The notes under the pieces are model-generated. The model did not search any database. It saw nothing but the letters and a program-made list of their open reading frames with translations, and was not told where the DNA came from. A stretch of 64,000 nucleotides of DNA, taken from contig OZ022256.1 of the NCBI GenBank assembly GCA_963978905.1, positions 56,508,646-56,572,645 of the forward strand, in the 5' to 3' direction. Each line of letters opens with the position of its first letter. Position 1 is the stretch's first letter. Made by a program: the position numbers and the translations under genes. Positions 57,889 to 64,000 of this stretch are shown piece after piece. The DNA comes from Trichostrongylus colubriformis (taxonomy: Eukaryota; Nematoda; Chromadorea; Rhabditida; Trichostrongylidae).

Positions 57889-59145
57889 TCAGGTCGTGGT
57901 AAAGATAATAGCCGTTTTAAAGCAAATTTTTTGAAATATTATAACTCGCTTCAAAGTGTTGCTTTTCAATCGAAATAACGACCAAAAGAATCAACACATT
58001 TCTGCCAACGAGAATGCAGTCCAGATTTTACGGCAGCATAAAATTCTGGAGTTCTGGAATCGATGAAATCGTTGAATGCCTTTTCTACAACGTCTTCTTT
58101 CGGACGCAATACTCGCGTAAGAAAATATCGAGATGCTTGGAGAAGTGATAATCCGTAGTAGAAAGGTCTGGTGAGCATTGAGGATGGTCGAGAATTTCAT
58201 TTCCCAACCCATCATCTTTTTGTTGTCATCAATGAGACATGCGGTCGGACGTTGTTATGGGTAGGATCGCGAACTTTCAGTTGATTAATGCTGGCTGAGT
58301 CCGATGCAATTATTGGTGCACTTTTTGCTTTCTTCACAGCATCCGCTGAGATGAATTCTTTTGAATCCGGGAAGCTGCGGTGTGCAAAGTCGGCAGTAGA
58401 CCACCAAACAGTCACCATGACCTTTTTTGGTGCAACACCGGTTTTGAAAAAGTACAAGAGCTTCGCCGTGACCCAACCACTGTCTTGACCATCGTCTGTT
58501 TTTGTATTGAACCCATTTTTCGTCACACGTCACAATGCGTTGCAGAAAAGGATCGTTATTTTTTGGCAAAAGATGAGACGAACAGCTCTGGGACGACCAG
58601 ATTGCTGGTGCTCGCCAACTCATGTGGGATCCACTTGTCAAAATTTTGCCTTCCCAATTTTCTTCAAAGGTCATGCAACAGTTCCGAGATCAACTCCCAG
58701 CTTTTCAACAATTTCCCTAGTGGGCTTTTGGGTTGGCTTTTGTCTGTGCGTTCAATAAATGGTCTTCAACTTCCGATGGCCGACCGCGTCCCTCTTGATC
58801 TTCCAGGGTGAAGTTTCCATTTCGGAATTTGCCGAACCACCAACGGTCGTGCACTCATTTGTAGTACCTTCGTCCCATGCGCTGATAATATTCCTAAGTG
58901 CTTCCGCAGCATCACGGCCGAGTTTGCACTCGTAAAGCATGATGAGTCGGATTTCGCGTCTTGACAACATCCCAAAATCGCAGAAGAAACAGTGGCAGAG
59001 AAACGGGAAAAAGGCTTGTACGATAGCTCGGAAGATGTGCTTCTGAACGATATAATAAATTAGTATATTCGCCTGAGTTCTCAATGAATTATGATCAGTG
59101 GAAAATAGAAGTGCGAAAACGGTCACTATTTTAGCCACATCCTAA
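57889..59145 (-). mobile_element. Near full-length mariner, inactivated
   Basis: The element of 1257 bp is flanked by TA (57887-57888, 59146-59147). Its ends are inverted repeats: TCAGGTCGTGGTAAAGATAA on the left and TTAGGATGTGGCTAAAATAG read inward from the right, both followed by CCGTTTT after a few bases. The minus strand encodes a transposase in pieces: REIRLIMLYECKLGRDAAEA (about 58960), TCDEKWVQY (about 58540, first Asp), HNNVRPH (about 58245; the second catalytic Asp is Asn), SPDLSTTDYHF (about 58160, third Asp) and the C-terminal FYAAVKSGLHSRWQKCVDS ending YFD near 57970. Frameshifts and the Asp to Asn change make it inactive. Confidence 0.92.
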
Positions 59146-60718
59146 TAGATCCATATTTAGCTCAGTTATGAGCGGAATTAGCTGAGGTTCCAGAATATAT
59201 GGGTGAACATGGAACACCCTTCCTGTCAAAAGTACATCATATCCGTCATTCAGTTGACGTTGAATGGCTTATGCCCAGACGTCATTCCACAGTAAGATCC
59301 ATAAGCAATGTGCCCTAAATCTGCCAGAAACTCCTTAAATTAGTGAAGTAAACTTAGTCTTCTTCCTTTACCATGCAGAAGTCGGAAAGGACGAACGATT
59401 GATTAATCCTGTAGTGGATTGCGCCATGCATTGGATTTTCACCAGCAACCATACCGCGCAGCTAATTCACTATCTAGCCCCATAACTGCTAAAGGAAACC
59501 AACCAAATAACTACTTTTCCCGAAGACAAGACAGATACTGATGAGATAGAATCAGGGTCAAGAGTTGAGTTAAATGAAATTTTCGAGAAACGAAATACAA
59601 CCCCCTCGTCTCTACCCAAAATAGAAGCCCTTTTGAAAAACACTCAATTCATTCTTGATCTCGGACGGAAAGTTCAGTAGAATTATGCCCAAGATTTAAT
59701 GTCCTGCTCCAGCTATGTGATAGACATTTCCGAATGATAGAGGACCCTTTGGAAGCGCGACTTGCATTACGCAAATTTAAAGAAATTATTTTTGCCGCGG
59801 CGACTCATACTCATAGACGCTGTCATTCCGCAGACCAGCACTGTGTGTAGTGTACACGACACCTGTTGCCATTGTTTTCTATAGCATTACATGTCGTCAC
59901 CACCCTCAACTACTCAACTGCGAAAAGGTCCCTCGCGTCGCTCGAATTCTTGAAAGTCACTGCGGCTCACGAAACCTCTCGAAATGTTCTTCGAAAGCAT
60001 TGCTCGTTCTCATGAAAGCCATAAAACAAAAAAAAACATCAAAAAAATGAAGGGATAAAAAAGCACGACAACAAATTGCAATAGCTTACATAAAGAATAA
60101 CTAAGTGTGAATTTAGACTCAATCAGTAAAGTTTATGCATCCAGCCAAATCACGAATTGAGTGATCAAAAGCTCTTATACTTTGCTCCTTATAGGACCAG
60201 ACTGGCCTAATGAAACTTTTTCGAAATTTCTGGAAATATATGAGCGTCAATATGACGATTTGTGTATCCATTAATCATCCAGTCATCGCACGCACCAACA
60301 CACCCTCTCTCTCAGCTTCCCCATCATCGCTTATGCTATGATTACACTATCAATTTCTGTGGTTCTACTGATGAGAGCAATCTTTCCGAGAACTTGCGGC
60401 TTTTCAAAGCCGCAGCCATCGATCAGAGAACTTTTCCATTGCGAAATCGTAAAGAAGTAAATCGATGAAAAAGCATGCTCCCATGATCCAGGCTGGAAAG
60501 CTCATGAAGACTTCTCTTACTTACCAGCTTAGCCAGTCCAAAAGCGTTTCGCAGGATTGAACTTATCGACCTGTACGCTTTTGCACGGGCACCCTTGTGC
60601 CATTGCGTAACGTAACCTTATGGGGAAGTGTATCGTTAGGACAAGATTCCCCAACTCATTGGTTGACGTGCGGCGCGATGCATGCAGGATAGTAGCGCCA
60701 CATGGGTGGATGTGGTTA
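59146..60718. other. Intergenic, nothing recognised
   Basis: Short frames only; no splice-consistent exons or known motifs were seen. Confidence 0.4.
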
Positions 60719-61025
60719 GGCCGCGTTCATACTTTGCGCACCGACGCCGTCGCTGCCGGTCAATAAGAAGTCTGGTCCTATAAGAAGCGTCAATTTGACG
60801 TGGCAAGAGCCTACAACTTCGGTTTTGAACCTTGGCATAGTGCCATACATAAGGGCATAGAATTTGAATTCCTGGGCTCTCGCCACGATCACTATACTGT
60901 GGTAGGGTCGAGCGTTTTGCAAACGGTGCGCATTATCTATAGACGCCGTCTTCTGCGGCAGGCAAATGGCTGCGTCAGTTTGACGCCGTCGCCGCCGGTG
61001 TCGGCGTCAAAGTATGAACGCGGGC
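60719..61025. mobile_element. ~307-bp GC-rich MITE with CGTTCATACTTTG ends
   Basis: GGCCGCGTTCATACTTTGCG at the left pairs with the inverse of the right end (GCCCGCGTTCATACTTTGAC). Inward, CGACGCCGTCG-type sequence continues the pairing. Confidence 0.8.
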
Positions 61026-62681
61026 TTAGGACGAAAAAATCGCGATGCGACGTCGCGCCCGCGACGTTCGCGCACAAGTCACCTGTTTCTGATTCGCGCA
61101 ACCTTTCAAGGTTTACGTAGCCTTTTATGTATCATGATTTTTTATATCCTTTCTTTCATATCCTAACAATTTTATGTGGTATTGTTGTGGTGGGGAGGGC
61201 CACTGAACTATGCTTGGCATCCGGCGCTATTATTTCGTAGGTCTTTGGCTTGAACCGTAGTTCGGGGGAGGCTCTTACCTTCCTCAAGTAACGCTTGGGT
61301 AAAGTATGTATACTCTTGAGTGTACAAATTGAGTAATTCCTTTTATTGAGTATTTTGTGGTTCTCGAGAAGTCCAGCCTGAACTGTGCTTGAATGCAGAA
61401 CATCAACAATGGCGTGGCTGGCTGCAGTGGATAATGAAGTTACGTGATTTTAATAAGATTTTTTGTTGATGGCGAACGACGACATCTTTTAGAGCAGAAG
61501 ATTGCTGAATTACTGTTTTGCATACCAACAATGTAATGTGGACTGGAAATAATTATTCTCATGGCGTCTGAACGAGAACAAAGTCGCCATTGTTGGCCGA
61601 CTGCATACTTATCAAAGCCAATGCACAGGACGAGAGTGCAATAACCTGCACCTACTGGCACTCGCTACAGAAAACGGCGAGCACCAGGTTTTTAGGGCTT
61701 CACTTCACTCTGCTCCATTCGCGTTTTCCTATGTAGGAGCACTGTAGCTGTGGCGCAAATACGCTGCGCCAATCGGAATTGGACAAATCGTGCGCGATCG
61801 TCGCGCGCCGCACGCGGAGGCGCGATTTTCCTGTCCTAACGACATACACCCGGCGCCATATGTAGTTGAGTACTGAAGCGGTTAACCCTGAATAAGCAGC
61901 ATGAGTGTAATCGCTTTGAGACCCAACTTCATACAATCATCCTGGTTCATGCGCACCGCGCGTATGTCACACGCCCCTTGTTGCTAAATCCTGTTATACG
62001 ATATGTATTATCTTTAAAACTTCATCCACAAATAGCCGTAACCAACCTGTTGTTGTGATGTCAATCGTAGGAGGTTATTGCTGCTCGGTCTCGAGCCGGC
62101 GCCTGTGGCCTTAAATAGCACCGGCATACCGGACAAGACAAATCAAATATGACACGAGCAGATTCTGAAAGTGATGGGTATCAGCAAAAGCATACTCGAT
62201 AACATCCGAACGATTCATCAATAAATCCAACTTCTTGAAAAAAATGAAGTGAACGAAAAATTGAGAAAGTTCGAGAAAAGCAACTTTTTAGACAATGTCT
62301 TTTTATGCACCAATTATCCCATTTTATCTTCCTTTGCTTCCTCAAAATCGCCTCAACTGCCTTGCGTGTTGGCACATTCAAATGTTCTACCATTTTTTTA
62401 ATTTTTAGCCATTGTCTGCATTCGTGGCCTACTTCACATCAAGCAAATCAAATGACCCGATCCAAATGACGCTGTAAGTCTGTTTGGTCCAATTTTCGGA
62501 GGCTCCCATCGCGAAGAATTCAGGAAAAAATAAGACGTGACGTCTGAAAGAGCATAAAAGCACTGAACAGCACATCAGCTAAGATCCAGATCGTTGTGTG
62601 AGCCATATATGCATTCAGATGGCGCCGCAATACTAATTGACAGGTAAATGTATGGCGCGACCAGAAAAAAGTTATTCAGCT
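61026..62681. other. Intergenic with an incomplete TIR element
   Basis: A right terminus GTCCTAACGACATACACCC lies at about 61834-61852, and a possible but shortened left partner TTAGGACGAAAAAATCGCG at about 61026. If paired they delimit an ~0.83-kb element; this is uncertain. No coding signal was seen. Confidence 0.4.
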
Positions 62682-62913
62682 CCGGGTGTGTACTATTAGG
62701 ACGAAAAATTCGCGTTGCGGCTTCCGGCCCGTGACACGATGGTGCGAGCCATGCGCGCCGTACTGGATGGGCCCCAAAGCGATGACGGTGAACTACGCCT
62801 TGTTATAGACGTAATCGCTTCAGAACCCAGCTAATAAGGCCTCCTTTTTCGCACCATCTCGCCGTGCGCCATACGCGGCAACGCGGATGTTCTGTCCTGA
62901 CGGTACACACCTG
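62682..62913. mobile_element. ~232-bp MITE, family with GGTGTGTAC...TAGGACGAAAA ends
   Basis: GGGTGTGTACTATTAGGACG (left) pairs with the inverse of the right end (AGGTGTGTACCGTCAGGACA), followed on both sides by CGCGTTGC. Related ends occur at about 53007-53066 and 61834-61852. Confidence 0.75.
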
Positions 62914-64000
62914 TCAACACGAACACTTTGAATTTTCGTGAAGATTGCTTATGTTCTTCCCGTTGTGTGAGTTCTTTTGCACTTTGTCTATGAAAAATGA
63001 GTCCCAATTCAACTTGATGAATAGTGCAATTAGCAAAATTAACATTGAACGATTAAAGCGCTGAGAGTTCTCCTTGATGCAAAGAACAATTCAAAAACAA
63101 CACCGCTTCAAAGACACCACTGGGGATTAATTTTGACAAAATGTCGGATAACCGTGAAATATGGAAGTTGAGGTGCTTACGAGTGCAATAGCAGGAAAGC
63201 AACGAAATCAAACTGTTGAAACCCCGAGAAATAGCCCCCTGCTCTCACTTCCCTTCCTTCGCTCCCTCTGCATCACAAGCCGCTGGAGCGTGATGCAGAC
63301 GACGAGAGGCTAGCAAGCCAGTTGCGAGCGTTGTTCCGCCCTCGCAGTAACTCGGCCCCCAGCAACGCGAAGTTCGAGACGCAGCGCAGCAACATTGCGA
63401 TCAACAGCCCAAGGCGAGCTTTTTGACGAACGTCTGTATTATAATTACCTTTCTTAGATGGAGTTCCATTCTTAGAAAACATCTTTCACCAGCGTTCACT
63501 CCTTTCGTTACCTCTCACGGTGATTTAAGGGGTAGTTAGAACCGAATATCGAATACGAACGTTGAAGTGCTTGCTGCTACGAAAGTGAGGAAAAAACCTA
63601 ATGAAACGGACAATCGGAGAAATAAGGGTACGTCTCCACCGTTGACTCTAAGAGGATGAAGCTCTGTTAGGGGAAGGGCTGAGCCCCGTTGAAACAAGTG
63701 GCAGCTGTTGAACAAGACGGCACTTATAAAGCTCCGAGGGCGCTCTTTTCATCGTGAGTTTCGCCACGTATAGTATTCCTAGACCCTTGGCTTTCACTTT
63801 GTTGATTCACTTCGGAAGTTACATTACTCATATCCCCTATCACAGTATTGAAATAAGCTCAAAAACAAAATGAGAAAATAGCCATGTCCTGAAGCCGTCT
63901 TGTCTTGACGTCCATGTGGTGTCTACTCAAGCGGATGCCCATCTATGCCAGCCAACATACAGCTCAGAAAAACGGAGGTAAGTTTTGTCCCGCAGCGTAT
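62914..64000. other. Intergenic; one weak exon candidate
   Basis: The minus-strand frame 63273-63482 opens MFSKNGTPSKK, followed by a donor-like GTAATT (about 63450). It has no recognisable domain and no partner exon in the window. The rest is featureless. Confidence 0.3.

Noticed and set aside
63273..63482. 69-codon minus-strand frame as a small gene
   Set aside because: No domain, no second exon in the window and a donor-like site near its start; kept only as a weak candidate in the flank description.
1..64000. Functional tRNA, rRNA, spliced-leader RNA or snRNA gene
   Set aside because: I searched by eye for tRNA boxes, rRNA cores and spliced-leader sequence and found only degenerate tRNA-like segments (11962, 49170).

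Overview
The window reads as nematode chromosomal DNA, most likely from a strongylid (hookworm-type, clade V) worm. The support is spliced genes with GT-AG introns (many of 50-180 bp, several of kilobases), typical nematode families (secreted C-type lectins, astacin, TWK potassium channel), worm-type transposons (mariner, Tc3-like, CR1/Jockey-like and RTE-like LINEs, many TIR miniature elements) and long poly(G)/poly(C) runs. There is no operon or prokaryotic organisation. Most long open frames are not genes; genes had to be assembled from exons, checked by splice phase.

Layout. 1-5.3 kb: repeats, miniature TIR elements and a TCTG microsatellite. 6.0-9.1 kb, minus strand: a seven-exon secreted astacin metalloprotease, complete except for its last exon(s). 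11.2-12.3 kb: a TIR element carrying a tRNA-like segment. 12.65-13.32 kb: a palindromic element made of two mariner transposase 3' ends. 13.5-17.9 kb: two CR1/Jockey-type LINEs in tandem on the minus strand. 18.2-35.3 kb: a direct segmental duplication, each copy with one four-exon C-type lectin gene (18.33-19.12 and 28.90-31.26 kb) plus lectin exon relics. Between the copies lie a decayed mariner, another lectin exon relic and a 145-bp satellite. The second lectin gene has a 1.57-kb Tc3-like transposon in its first intron; the first copy shows the empty site. Copy 1 in turn carries a LINE fragment that is absent from copy 2.

40.1-53.5 kb, minus strand: one large gene of 22 exons (831 codons, every junction phase-compatible) for a TWK-type two-pore potassium channel. 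Both pore filters (TTIGYGD and TIGLGD) and four membrane segments are visible. Its introns hold many miniature elements. Its long cytoplasmic tail contains ten Gln-Thr motifs, mostly 12 residues apart, which resembles an array of dynein light chain LC8 binding sites. This is the most interesting and possibly undescribed feature here. 55.5-57.1 kb: an RTE-type LINE. 57.9-59.1 kb: a nearly full-length, inactivated mariner. 60.7-62.9 kb: more GC-rich TIR elements.

The recognised genes do not form one pathway. Astacin and lectins are predicted secreted proteins, with a possible intestinal GATA-factor site 5' of both lectins; the channel is a membrane protein of excitable cells. All calls are from reading the sequence; no database search was run.
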